From assembly GCF_003473485.1 (NCBI RefSeq), contig NC_053044.1, positions 2,616,501 to 2,680,500 of the forward strand: DNA of 64,000 nt, read 5' to 3'. Below the pieces are notes generated by a model. That model saw only the letters and a list, made by a program, of their open reading frames with translations. It searched no databases and had not been told where the DNA came from. Positions 35,868 to 47,020 of the stretch are shown here, one piece after another. Each line of letters opens with the position of its first letter. Within the stretch, counting starts at the first letter, position 1. A program made the translations under genes and the position numbers. Origin of the DNA: Medicago truncatula (taxonomy: Eukaryota > Streptophyta > Magnoliopsida > Fabales > Fabaceae).

Positions 35868-36734
35868 ATTTTCATTACTTGATCCTCCAAGTGAAAAGGG
35901 TATTTGATTTGTTTTCAGTTATTTTGTATCATCAGCCGCAAGTCATCCCATCTTATTCTGAAGGACACTGACACTGATTTGTTTTTGAGACACAAATCTT
36001 TATATAGTTGCATTTTAAAGTATTATATGCCTAGAAGAAATATTAAAAGGATTTAAATTGTTTATGTAAATATCTATAGTTAGCTAAGTTGTTATATTTT
36101 GTGTTATAGTAGTTTGGTCCAATGGGGCTGTGAATAGGAAAGAAATACATACATGGATGAGAACATAGTAACTTATAGAATTAAAACAAATTTGTACCGT
36201 TGTTATGGTTTTGGACTGCCCCGATTACACGTTAATCGGGCTGATCAACTAAATAAATGGTCAAGGAAAGTGTGACAACTAGGAAATGTTGATGTTGATC
36301 AGACCGGAAACTCTATTCCAAGTAGCATGTAGAGGTATGACGTATCAAAAGCTGATAAAAGCTATCCTCAGGGAGAATTGGATAACCACAACATCAAAAA
36401 GAGGGTATAAAATGGAGACCTTTTACATACCTTTTGTGGTTGATTGTTTGGCTTGAGAGCTAAAATACCTTGGTGCTAAGGTCCCCATCTCAAGAAACTT
36501 GGAGTTTTGTGACATGAACGCTTGATTCTGTTTTAATTTTCTTACGGTTTATGCTAAAACTGTTTTTAATAAGTCTTGGTCTACATCTTGTGCAGTGCAG
36601 AATGTGAATATAGAATTACAGGGAAAGATAAAGATGAGCACTTAGTGTACGAGTTCGACTTCAAAGCCATTTTTTGGATGTACATTATTTATATCCTCTT
36701 ACTTTTCTCTGCTAGTACAGGGATTTTTTCTTCT
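35868..36734. repeat. Further 3' flank of F-box 2 (paralogous to 56590-56980)
   Basis: Shared landmarks are cattttcattacttgatcctc, gacactgacactgattt and gataaagatgagcac. A possible acceptor plus short open stretch (tgtgcag, then CEYRITGKDKDEH) at about 36590-36680 is kept in both copies. The paralogy ends near 36690. Confidence 0.6.
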
Positions 36735-37083
36735 TCTTTTGAAACGGCTAAATATTATTAGAAACACAACCTAGCTCAAGACGAGCAAGAGGCGCAAGAA
36801 ACGAACAAATACAAGGTGAGCCAAACACAGACGCATGCAATTGGCAAAAAGCCAAAAACAACAAACAGCCATAGCTGGTTCAACCAACACTTAAGGCTAC
36901 CTCCTAAATCAAAGCAAGGCGCAAAAACAGAATTGCAGCCTGCCACCAAAACCAAAACCAGAAACCAAAAACACACACTGCTACAACAATAGCAGACTGA
37001 AACCGAACAGCAGCCCGCAACCCATCCCGCAGCAGCAAACTCCTGGAAAACACAGTTCAGCACAGCCGGACCTGATCCCCAAA
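36735..37083 (-). mobile_element. LINE-like 3' piece at a duplication junction
   Basis: The minus-strand frame joins directly to PWWP pseudogene sequence at 37083 and runs as a Cys/Val-rich, unconserved tail to 36776. The plus-strand start (ttcttttgaaacggctaaat) resembles the A-rich ends of the LINE pieces at 26533 and 31726. No target-site duplication was found. Confidence 0.45.
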
Positions 37084-37640
37084 CATTTTCTTGCTCCCTG
37101 CGAATTTGAGAACATAAAGCATGTTTATCTGGTCGCTTTCTTTTTCTGTCGAGGCACATAGTCGTTTCTATGTCAGGCAACCTAGAAAAAAGCCTTGGTA
37201 CATTGTCTCCTCTTTCACCGATGTAATCAACCAAATGAGTCTTGAAATTGGAAGCGATAGAAAAATGAGCTTCACTCATTCTAGAACAATTTTCAAAGCA
37301 GATATCAACTATTCCGTGCTCTAATATATTTTTAAATATCGGACTGTTCTGCCTTTCTAACTTTAGATTCTTTCCCCAAATGTGGAATGGGCTTAAGGCA
37401 GGAGAATGCATAAAGAGTTCAGCCTTACCACCCGTAGTTGGAGCCTCTGGAATAATCCAAAGTTTATTCTGAAACAACGGTATAGAATGTCCTTCCAAAG
37501 TTTATAGCACCAATGGTCATGTTTACCTGCCCTCCGTTGGATATGACCTCATGTTTTTCGTTGGGTTCTAAAGCCATAGATTCTCGAGTAATTGATAGTG
37601 CCTTCTGAGTCAAAGAGGAACATTGATGCAGCTTCACAGG
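37083..37640 (-). pseudogene. PWWP-like gene fragment
   Basis: Matches 25405-25850 of the intact gene (exon 2 start), minus strand: GHSIPLFQNKLWIIPEAP, SPALSPFHIWGKNLKLER and MCLDRKRKRPDKHALC are shared with small changes. It carries an insertion of about 60 bp near 37505-37590 and lacks exon 1 and everything after the nuclear-signal-like RKRKRP. It is a decayed duplicate. Confidence 0.88.
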
Positions 37641-37644
37641 GGTT

Positions 37645-38735
37645 TGTGACAAAAAATTTGTGGACCTATCAATCTTGCTCGCATCGCAGGGGTTTGTGAC
37701 AAATACTCGGAATCAACATTTCATCTTTTGTTTAATTTAAAACATGTCTTCATCTTATATTTGTGGTGTTATCAATACCAATCTTGCAAAGCTTCCCCTT
37801 CATGACAATGCTGTCAGGCTTTACATTGTACATGTGGATATATAGTGCTTCCATTTTAAAGAATCTTTTGATTGTAAGTGAAACTCTATCATGCTACAAC
37901 CAACAACTTGTGAAGGTTGGCAACAAGCGATATTGAGGTTGAAAAGGAGTTGAATCGACTTTGCTAAAACTCGGGAGATCGGTTTAATTTTATTGAAAAC
38001 TTGATCTTCATTGAACTTGCCTAATTGTTTTCTTTTTGAATGATTTAGGAAATAATTTCTACTTGTTTATTCATTCTGCAAAATAAAGAAGTGGTAAGAT
38101 TTTGTTTCTACTCTTCAGATTTTTTTCCTCTTGAAAAAGTTCTGTATGGAATTGTAACAAGATATATGACTTATTTTTTTGGAAAACAGGATCAACATCA
38201 AAGAGGTGTAGCAAATGGCATTTGCATAACTGCTAATTCAGCAAGCAAGGTAATTGGTCCAGCTGGAGATGGCACAATGTGAGTATCCCATTGATTTCAT
38301 TACCTTCTATTTGACTTATAAATAATATTTCCTTAACATGTGTGTTCTACAAGTTCTTTATTATGAGATATAGTTTACTCATTTGTCTTTTATGTGTTCA
38401 AACTCTTCCAAGTTCAAACATAAGCAACTAGTCTATTTCTTGTCATTGCATATTCTAGTAACCAGTTCATTTATGCAAAACCAGTTATAACAGTGTTTCA
38501 CTAACCTATACTAGTAGTTGTTTGATTTGTTTGGTTTTACATTCCCTCAATGTGAAAGTAAGTCATTGACTGAACTGCAGAAAAGGATTTCCTATAATCA
38601 GTGCAGTCATTGACCATTGATAAAGATCTAATGGTTCAGATTTTGAATTCCTAATTTAACAAAATAATTATGCGAGCTTTCAGGTCTCTATTCAATGGCT
38701 TAGACGAACATAATGCAGTGACTGTTACGAAATTG
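37645..38735 (+). pseudogene. ZIFL gene 3' fragment
   Basis: Covers the end of exon 12 (37652-37690), exon 13 (37766-37873), exon 14 (38049-38093) and exon 15 (38190-38278) with introns, matching 21768-22570 of ZIFL copy 2. It then jumps at about 38460 to that gene's downstream flank (23990-24290). The exon 13 acceptor tgtag has become tgtg, destroying the AG. Exons 16 and 17 are gone. Retention of introns shows a DNA-level, not RNA-mediated, duplication. Confidence 0.9.
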
Positions 38736-39120
38736 TAACTCCAAGGAACCAAGATTCTTATTAGAGCCAAATTCTCAATCAATGTTTTCACTTCATTTGA
38801 AGGTTTGGTCTTCATAATACCTTCAACTGAAGCATCTAAGACCATTCGAATTTGAACTATGTGAGTAATATGACTTTTAGTGAACATTTGCACCAGTTGC
38901 AACTTGCAAGTCATCAAAGTTGTGTACAATACATTTCTTCAAGAGAAACGTGAACCTCTCTCACACATCATATAGATTCTATGTCCTGCTGTTCAAAACT
39001 GGCATCTCCTCTTTCTTTTCCATGCACTTTGTGATAAGAAAGAACCGATTAGAAAAACTTTGCTTCAAGTCGTCCCACTGCACAGTAGTTTTGTGCTGGA
39101 AAACATTCAACTAGTCCTTT
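38736..39120 (-). mobile_element. Gypsy-type retrotransposon gag scrap
   Basis: The minus strand reads QHKTTVQWDDLKQSFSNRFF (about 39105-39045) and later VLDASVEGIM and EVKTLIENLAL (about 38830-38760). These resemble plant Ty3/gypsy gag (W..L...F..RFF; LDA..GG......EA..LIE). Stops break it. The exact border with the ZIFL flank is unclear. Confidence 0.55.
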
Positions 39121-39904
39121 TCTTTTGAAGATGAAGAGTAGATGAAAAGTCTTAGTTTCTTGACATATTCAGAGACTCCATTTGGATTGGTGGTAAAAAA
39201 TGTCTCGTAGAAATACGACTCATGTTTTATAGAAATATCTATGAGTTAGCCATAGTAAAAAATGCCTTTTGAGCTTGTAGTTTTCTTCTCTGTGCAAGGT
39301 GAAACTGTTTGGAATGAACTGGGACTTGGGACAAAAAATTTCCTAATTGTATGGAACTCAATTCTTCATTGTTTATTGTCTACATACTTCCATAACATCC
39401 ACAATAGCACCAAATATTGATTGATCAATTTGTTTGGTCAATACCGAAAGACACGACACCCTACTGAGTTTTCTTGCTAGGAAAATACAAATACTTAAAC
39501 TGATCTTTTAAGACAATATTTTCCTAAACTATCCGTAACACTAAAGTGCATGTTATAACGAGGACCCGTCAACTGTGAGGTATTTTTAAAAACACGTTAA
39601 AAACACCGTCCAACACCCTCCATTTTTTCCGATTTCATAATCTGAAATAGGTGTTGATGGTGGAAAAAGAAAATTCACAAATCATTGTGTAAACTATAAG
39701 ATCTCTATTCAAAGGTTCAGACAAGCTTATTACGGTGACTTAAAGACATTGACATATCTTGTATTTCTTTCTTCTACTAATATTTTTTCCTTTAAAACCT
39801 AATCAAAATATATTTTTATTTTCTGCAGAAAAATGATTTTAAAAATAAGCTTACACAAACATAACTAAAACATGTAAACTGATTTTTAAATAATCTTAAA
39901 CAAA
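39121..39904. other. Intergenic, nothing recognised
   Basis: AT-rich sequence with no coding pattern. A phrase shared with the hAT/LINE pieces was not found. Confidence 0.4.
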
Positions 39905-41276
39905 CGGGTAACAAATATGTTTTTGCAAGGAAAATACAACATCCAAATGCATTTTGCAATTAAAGAATCCCTCAATTATCCATTTCACTACGCTTCAAAA
40001 TCACACAACCTATCCATGTTCTATCAAGGCAAACAACAGACAATAATAAAGTCAGAGACAGGTTTATCCTATCTATTCCAAACATATAGGTTTTTTACCG
40101 TCTAATTTGATTCCAGAAGAAATAATCAAACAGAACTTAAGAAGTTAAATAACCCTATAACTATTACCCTTTTCAATCCCATCTTTAGCAAAGCTCCAGA
40201 CCACAAAAAGAACCCAAGCAATTCTGATTTTGAATAACCCTTCCATTGAAACAAACAAACACAGCCAACCTGAAAAAGAGACATTCCAACTATTACGTCA
40301 TAAGGAGTACTTTGAGGCTTAAGGTGCAATTAAAATTACAAACACAATAGTGAGACATTATAAGGTAGAACTCGTATGGAAAGGATCTTCACTACCATCT
40401 CAGAAACTATCAATCATATTCGGACCATTTTACCAATGTTATGAATTGTACAATGTGCTGCATGTGTTAAGAATTTAAAAATATTATTTACACAACAATA
40501 TAATGAATATATCTTTGAAGCAGAATTTTAAAACGCCTGCAAATGAAACACCAAAATATAAAAAATTCATTTTCAGATTAATCATTCAACAAGAAGAAAC
40601 CGTTATCTTGTGAATTTCTATCCCTCAAACATTATAAAAAAGCAAGAGCTAAAACATAAAAATCATAATACGCTCCTTGTCAATTTGAATCAGTGCATAC
40701 AATCAATGTTATCAAAATCACGATTTAGATCCAGATCTTAAAAAAGACCATTTGCAGCTTGAAAAATTGAAGTCAAGATTGTAAAAGTAAATCGGGTTTT
40801 TTGTGCAAGGAGCAAGTGCGGCCTCTCATTCTGTCTCTCTCAGTCGCACGCAACAGTGTGGCCATTTTTCTCTAAATTGTGAGTCGCGACTCTCTGCCTC
40901 TCCCTTCTTATGATTCATTCAGTTTCTTTCCTCTAAGTCTCTAACACATCTCTCTAACATTAAATACTTAGCAGCTCGAAAATGAATGCATGGCATGAAT
41001 CATATTAGCATTTCAACTCAGCCAATCAGAAAACTAGACACCACTCAGCAGTAACAACAAAAAAATAAAATCAATCATATGCACAATTAAAAGATCAATA
41101 TTACGTCAAAACAGAAACCAAAATGTTTGAAATAATAATTACCATCAAAACAAACATAGTGGGAATGGTAACCCTTTATTGAAAACTGAATGTACTATAT
41201 GATTAATTCAGCACTAGCAAGGAATAAAGTTACCAAGAAATTAATAACATGTTAATTTCTTTAGAAAACTAATGAC
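39905..41276. repeat. Large duplicated segment, copy A (3' flank of F-box gene 3)
   Basis: Pairs with 47401-48795 in the same orientation and, reversed, with about 33060-31570 behind F-box gene 1. The first 710 bp differ from copy B at about five positions by eye. After about 40617 the difference rises to about one in ten. It contains a conserved short minus-strand ORF (40126-40329) with no known domain. Confidence 0.88.
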
Positions 41277-41351
41277 TAGCAAGGCATAAAGTTACCATAA
41301 TTAAACCCAACAAACAATCCCTCAACACACTTGCAGTATGATTGATAATTA

Positions 41352-41617
41352 CTTCCTCCGTTCCTTTTTAATTGTCACATTTGCATAAATTTTTTGTTTC
41401 TAATTAACTGTCACTTTCAAAGTTCAATGCAACATTAAATGTTGTTTTACCTTTATTACCCTTGATTATTTATTGTAGATATATGAAATAAGATATTAAA
41501 TGATGAAGGTTATTATTGGAAAAAGATGAATTGTTGTATCAAAAGTAGTAAAAAGTATTTGTTGTCTTGGTTTGTGTAAAAAACTCAAAAGTGACAATTA
41601 AAAAGGAACGGAGGGAG
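41352..41617. mobile_element. Stowaway MITE
   Basis: Inverted ends cttcctccgttcctttttaa and ttaaaaaggaacggagggag, flanked by TA. 266 bp, no coding capacity. Confidence 0.85.
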
Positions 41618-41729
41618 TAATAATTTGCAGTTCAACTACTATGAGTCGTATATACTTTAATTATTAATTTGCAGTAATCAACACTATCATACCAGAGAAG
41701 TGTGTAAAGAAATTAAGTCAATTAAGCTA

Positions 41730-41986
41730 CTCCCTCCGTCCCTTAATACATGACATAGTTGACTCCATTACGCATGCCAATGCATAATTTTGAGCTTAAA
41801 TATCTTGAATAATATGTTAAAAAAATTATGAAAATTTGATATTTTGAAAATACTCATCGAGACGAATCTAACGGCATCTTATATGATATTATTTATATTT
41901 GTATATTAGTAGAAAAATATGGTCAAAGTAAACTAGGTCAAAATTGCAAATTTTCAAATAGGTCATCTATTGCGGGACGGAGGGAG
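41730..41986. mobile_element. Stowaway MITE with empty paralogous site
   Basis: Ends ctccctccgtcccttaat and gcgggacggagggag, flanked by TA. The matching flank behind F-box gene 1 (near 30650) lacks the element and has a single ta between taag and atcac. Confidence 0.85.
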
Positions 41987-42794
41987 TAATAACAAACACT
42001 GAGAATGACCATGCTATCCCAAACTGTCATGGGAAAACTGAAGTTTTCAAGATATGAGTCTGTTCTCTCTTGATCTCTAGATAACTAGTTGATTTTATAT
42101 TGTTCAAAAAGAGGATAGAAAGAACCTAGGTTACATGAAAAACCCTATAATTGGACAACTATCATCACCACCAAGAAAATAATAGGCTAATTGGTAAAGA
42201 ATCCTCATTTGATAAATGTAACCATACATCATAAAATAGAAGCTCTGCGAGAATCTTTACGGAGAAAGGACTAATGAGAGCTGACAAGCATCACACATGC
42301 AGAATCTTTACGGAGCAATGAACATGAACATTGAAAACAGTAGGGTGAGGTTCTTCAGGAAAAGGTGAATGAGCATAGAACTTTACGTTACTAAACTCAA
42401 AGTTTGGGCAAGAAAAAAATAAATGAAAAATTTACTCAGTAACTGTGGTTTTAGTTCAGTTCATAATGCATTGTGCAAGATTTGAAGCAAACATTAAGAA
42501 ATTTATGCAACACTAAGCGGACATTGTAACATCTACATCTTATCGCGAATCTTAGAAAATCAAATGACAAACATTTTGATGCAATTAATGATTGCGAACT
42601 ATTTAAAATATAGTGCAAGATGTGAGAGAATCAACAACTCAAATTAACCAAACTATTGAAAATAAAAAGCAATGATCAAGCTATAACTAGTAGATTAATA
42701 ATGATCTAACAAGTAATCAAGAATTAGAGCAGGCATAACATATAAATAACACAGACAAAAACTAACCATATATATGTTGCAGTTGAATCCCAGC
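41987..42794. repeat. 3' flank of F-box gene 3
   Basis: Reverse match to 30290-30630 and in part to 34654-34900. No gene. Confidence 0.6.
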
Positions 42795-43943
42795 TTAAGG
42801 TGATATCAAACTCTCAATGTAGACATTTGAGTATATCAGGTCATATTTGTTTTGAAACTCAGGAATATTCAATGTGCCAGTTTTGGAATCATAAACAACC
42901 AACTTGATATAGCCAGTTTCACCCTCAATTTCACAACACTCCACCAACAGTTGGTCATCCTCTGAAATATATAAAGCTCTACTGGCTTTCAAATTCTGAT
43001 CTTGCAGGTTAGGAATAGTGTACAATTTAGTCCAAGACTCTTGATTTCCATACTCCTTCATAATCCAAACATCCAAATATTCATCACTAGTTGCAAAGAC
43101 ACACAAGCAATCCCTCAACACACCAAAGTCCCACGGATTATTTTCATCCCCGAAGTCAGGTGGGCAAAGTTTTTGATACGACTCGTTCTCTAAATGAAGA
43201 GAAATAATGACTTCGTATGCAAACCAATTAAGAGTGCCACTAACAAATACTCCATCTCCAAAACAAATGGGGTCAGAATATGGAATGTCCTGTATTCTTG
43301 TCCAATAATCAGTCCCCAAAGTATTAACCCTAACTTCATTTTCGTCAGAAACAATAATGACCTTATAATTATCAACGAAGTGATCATATCCAAAGCTTAG
43401 TGTTCTGATAAAATTGTGACTTTCCAAAGGAGGCAATAACTTAAACTTTCTAACGGAAGGGTTCCACAAGAAATAAGAATCATCATTGAGCTGACCACAA
43501 AACACGCCGTCGCAAGAGCACAGCAGGCCCATCCAGAGATGTCCGTTTGTGAGAGTACTAGTAGGAAGGTAAAGTTGTGTTTGTGTAACAATGGTAGAAG
43601 TAGAAAAAGGTGAAGGGATTGGGGAATCATACGTAACAAACTCATCAACATTTGTTAGCATGAGGTGGTGGCGTTTGGTTGCCATACGAAGGTGTTTCTT
43701 TACGAATTTAGGATCAGAAATTAAAGAATTGAATAACTTACAAACGTATCGAAGCTGTATAAGTAATTTCACCGGAAGCCTACAAAGAATCTCAGGAAGG
43801 AGATCAACAGGAAGAGTTGGAAGCTCCAGCGGTGTGTATTTTAGGGTTCCGGCGACCAATCGCCGCCTTTGAGTGTTGGTTGTTTCCTCCGTAAGTGACT
43901 GAGAACAAACGACGTCGTTTCGGTTGTCGTTTCCCTTCGCCAT
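42795..43943 (-). CDS. F-box protein with F-box-associated domain, member 3
   Basis: Single exon. The start is placed at 43943 (MAKGNDNRND), giving 382 aa, because it aligns with the MAQGNEGEDN start of member 4. The open frame extends 30 codons further to 44033, but that part is Ser-rich and unmatched. The F-box is at about 42-86 (LPTLPVDLLPEILCRLPVKL), then CDGVFCG, FLWNPSVRKFKLLPPLES, SFGYDHFVDNYKV, LGTDYWTRIQDIPY and VSGTLNWFAYEV, ending VYIESLISP. It is a likely SCF substrate adaptor, target unknown. It is closest to member 4 (57585-58763) by eye. A transposon with palindrome arrays begins about 120 bp upstream of the ATG. Confidence 0.88.
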   Translation of the reverse strand: MAKGNDNRNDVVCSQSLTEETTNTQRRRLVAGTLKYTPLELPTLPVDLLPEILCRLPVKLLIQLRYVCKLFNSLISDPKFVKKHLRMATKRHHLMLTNVDEFVTYDSPIPSPFSTSTIVTQTQLYLPTSTLTNGHLWMGLLCSCDGVFCGQLNDDSYFLWNPSVRKFKLLPPLESHNFIRTLSFGYDHFVDNYKVIIVSDENEVRVNTLGTDYWTRIQDIPYSDPICFGDGVFVSGTLNWFAYEVIISLHLENESYQKLCPPDFGDENNPWDFGVLRDCLCVFATSDEYLDVWIMKEYGNQESWTKLYTIPNLQDQNLKASRALYISEDDQLLVECCEIEGETGYIKLVVYDSKTGTLNIPEFQNKYDLIYSNVYIESLISP

Positions 43944-44501
43944 TTCTTTAGAACTACGAAAGTGAAAGGGAATCGCGAGAGAACTAGAACTGGATAATAA
44001 GAGAGTAAAGCAACATTGAATGCACTTCGTCACCGAGAGTTAATAACAAAGGGAGAATTGTTCCCACATTTGGTTTGGCTATGCCACACAAGTAAATTAC
44101 ACAAATGTCCCTCGGCAGTTAACTGCCGAAGTTTTTAGGAAACCGGCGGCAGTTAACAGCCGAGGAAAACCTCGGCAGTTAACTACCGAGGAAAATGTTA
44201 TAAGAACAGAACTGCATAGGAGTTTCCAAAACTCCATTGTTGCGTTTTTAATTATCCAAGGTGCAATTTTGAGTCATTTGAAGTCATTACAAGCCAATTT
44301 TAATCACAAAAACAAGTAAGTTTTTTGAATCCTATTGTATTGTTGCTTTGTGGTCGAATTGTATGTTATTTTTTGTTAAATTTTGATTATATTGATTTGT
44401 TGATTTTATGATATGTTAGGATAGTTTAGGTTAGAATGGTTAGAATGGTTAGAATTGTTAGTATAGGTTGAATTGATCGCCATTTTTCTTTTAATGTAGA
44501 T

Positions 44502-44747
44502 ATGTCTCAGAATCAGAATCAGGGTAACATTCACGATGATGAGAAGAAAAAAGAAAAATCACCTATGACGTGGCATGGAATTGTTTGCGATGGTTCCGAA
44601 AAAAAGAAGGGTTCGAAGGTGCCAGTGTACAATCACTCAAGGTTGAGGAGGAGCGGGAGGACATGCTATTTCGGTCCTCAACCAAAACAAGGTACCGCAG
44701 GGACTGTAGCGGACAAGCCGATTGATTTGTGTGACGAGGAAGAATGA
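44502..44747 (+). CDS. Small ORF in Mutator-like element, function unknown
   Basis: 81 aa, starting just after a possible acceptor (taatgtag). Lys/Glu-rich N-terminus (DDEKKKEKSP), a central basic patch (NHSRLRRSGR) and an acidic end (PIDLCDEEE). No domain was recognised. It may be the last exon of a larger gene or element-encoded. It converges with the 45535 ORF across the foldbacks. Confidence 0.35.
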   Translation: MSQNQNQGNIHDDEKKKEKSPMTWHGIVCDGSEKKKGSKVPVYNHSRLRRSGRTCYFGPQPKQGTAGTVADKPIDLCDEEE

Positions 44748-44960
44748 ATGTAATGGCTTTTAATGCCTAATTGTTTTGGATTTTTTTATGTTTTATTTTT
44801 CTGTCGCGCACATTTTGTTTGACATTATGGTATTTAGAATAAAATTGCATTTGGAATAAATAAATTTGAAAACAAAATAAGATAATTATTGTTCCATTCA
44901 AAACAAAATATATGTTATCACATTACATTGCATTACACATTAGATTCTGAAATTTACCTT

Positions 44961-45190
44961 CCAGCTGCAACAATCATCTTACCACTGAATGGGGCAAATT
45001 CAAACTTGCTAAGCAGCAGGAATCCAGTATTCGATAAGCATCTTGAACGCTGGTATTCAAGTGTCAAAAGAATGAGGTGCATTCCTTGACACTTGAATAC
45101 CATTGTCCAAGATGCTCATCGAATACTGGAGTCCTGCCGATTAACAAGTTTGAATTGCCCCATCCAGGGCAAGACAATTGTTGCAGTTGG
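44961..45190. repeat. Long foldback 1 (about 105-bp arms, 18-nt loop)
   Basis: Arm 44961-45067 pairs with 45085-45190 at about 85% by eye. Both arms read, on the same sense, caacaat, then attcaaactt, ccagtattcgat and tggtattcaagtgtcaa. The loop is about aagaatgaggtgcattcc. The length suits a young MIRNA or siRNA hairpin, but transcription is unknown. Confidence 0.85.
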
Positions 45191-45195
45191 AATGT

Positions 45196-45526
45196 GCATT
45201 CCAACCCCAACAATTGTGTTACCTTTGAATGGGATAAATTCAAACCTGCAAAACAACATGACTCACGCATTTCGCCGAGCACTTCATGTTTTCCCTTTGA
45301 AAAGAATAAATTTTTATGAGGCTTGCTTTAGATGATGGTATTCAAGTGCCACAGAATTGAGGTTCAATCCTTGACACTTAATACCTTCATCTAAACCAGC
45401 ATAACAAGAATTTAATATTTTCAAAGGAGAAACATGAGGTGCTCGCGAAATGCTCGAGTCCTGTTGTTTGACAGGTTTGAATTACCCCATTCAAATGAAG
45501 ACAATTGTTGTAGTTGGAATGCACCT
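45196..45526. repeat. Long foldback 2 (about 155-bp arms), related to foldback 1
   Basis: Arm 45196-45352 (tgcattccaac, caacaattgt, aattcaaacctg, gcatttcgc, gatggtattcaagtg) pairs with 45372-45526. The pairs of arms in foldbacks 1 and 2 share caacaatt, tgaatggg, aattcaaac and ggtattcaagtg, so the second is a longer relative of the first. Confidence 0.82.
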
Positions 45527-45534
45527 TACCCTAA

Positions 45535-45882
45535 CTAATGACGATCTTCTAGCGGAATCAAACTTTTGATGATATCTTCAGTTGATCTAAGCAACTTCAC
45601 CCGCATATCGATCCACTGGAACATGCTGTGCTCCCAAAACATGGTCGTCACGTTTTCGTCGTTCGTTAATTCCACCCAAGTGAATGATACTCTCCCATCG
45701 TCGAGCGTTGGACGTTTATACCAAACGTGTTCCACCATCCTTGTGTCTCTGGGGTTGACTCTTTCGTTGAATTCAGTCAGTTTATCCTTGAGACATCTTA
45801 ACGTTACACCAAGGCACCGAACCTTCAAACTCTGAGGTTCTCCGCCGTTGAATTGCGCATGAACGTCGATCCACCCGACCAT
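45535..45882 (-). CDS. MULE N-terminal-like small ORF
   Basis: 115 aa from an ATG at 45882, preceded by a possible acceptor (gtgtag). The open frame extends to 45933. The sequence MVGWIDVHAQFNGGEPQSL, then VWYKRP, SFTWVELTNDENVTTMF and IDMRVKLL recalls the N-terminal (PB1-like) domain found ahead of plant Mutator-like transposases or in stand-alone element genes. No zinc finger or transposase core follows. Confidence 0.4.
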   Translation of the reverse strand: MVGWIDVHAQFNGGEPQSLKVRCLGVTLRCLKDKLTEFNERVNPRDTRMVEHVWYKRPTLDDGRVSFTWVELTNDENVTTMFWEHSMFQWIDMRVKLLRSTEDIIKSLIPLEDRH

Positions 45883-46352
45883 TGTTTTAAATCTACACAA
45901 TAAGAAACTAAAAACAATCAATGAAAAACTCATTCAAACATTTCATCGAACACTTGATGTGCACATTATACATAGAGTCTAAAATTCATAAAAATAACCC
46001 TAAAATTTTAAATCTTATACTCTTACTAAAATAAAAAAATTAAGCATATAACATAAACATCATGCAAATATTTTAACAACATTAATCAACTAACATATAC
46101 CCTAAAAATTAATTATAACATGTAAATCTACTAAAAAATAATAAATGCACTCAAAAAGTAAAAAATAATAACATTTATAACAACTAAAATGTAAGTTAAT
46201 AGCATTATAATTACTTACTTGTGATTTTGTTGAATAAAGTTGGTTGGATTTGGTTGTGTTTTTTAGAGAGATTTTGAGAGAAATTTGAAGAAATTATTTG
46301 GAAGATAAGATGAATAATGGATGAGAGGAAATTCTGCCAGATTTTGTAGAGC

Positions 46353-46470
46353 AGATCCTCGGCAGTTAACTACCGAGGTTTTCCTCGGCAGTTAACTGCA
46401 GCCGGATTTTTCAAAATTTCGGCAGTTAACTGCCGAAGAAAACCTCGGTGGTTAACTGCCGAGGAAAACT
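46353..46470. repeat. Palindrome array, right-hand
   Basis: Four or five copies of the cggcagttaactgccga type (variants ctcggcagttaactaccgag, cggtggttaactgccgag) separated by gaaaacctcgg-like spacers. They mirror the array at 44112-44205. Confidence 0.85.
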
Positions 46471-47020
46471 GAACATCCAAAACTTCACAAAATTCTCAAT
46501 TTCTCTCCAATCTTCGCCAAATCTTCTTTCACGAATTGCAAGCAAATCAACGGGACACTTATATTATATAGTAGTGTGTAGGTTTGACTAGACAACTAAA
46601 ACTTTGTCATTAGTAATAAAATACTACTTCTACACTCTAGAAAAAAAAATAACAATCACGTCTCATTGAAAATTGCTTATTATCAATACATAAAGTTACA
46701 AGAACAAACTTTAATTTTCATGCCGATTAAATCTTCATCATTCTAAAAAACATTTCAATATAATTCTAAATTATTTTGAAAGCCGGATTTTTACACAAAC
46801 GTTTAAAATTCATCATAACGGTTCAAATAGCAAAAAAATATTGGTGCAAATGCACAACTTAATTAAACCAACATTTTTGTACATTAAACAAAGTAAAAAA
46901 AGCCCATAAAATTAAAAATAATGTCATCAAAGTAGAAATATACAAATATACAAATATACATAACTCAATGTGATCAAAAGACTAAAACTAAAAAATAAGT
47001 CCTAAAAAAGAAAAATAGTA

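Noticed and set aside
40126-40329. 67-aa ORF kept in two copies (also 47619-47822)
   Set aside because: The copies are nearly identical over the whole flank, so conservation of the ORF is expected from recent duplication; no domain.
43943-44033. Upstream start for F-box member 3
   Set aside because: The extra 30 codons are Ser-rich and have no match in member 4, while the ATG at 43943 aligns with the start of the paralogue.
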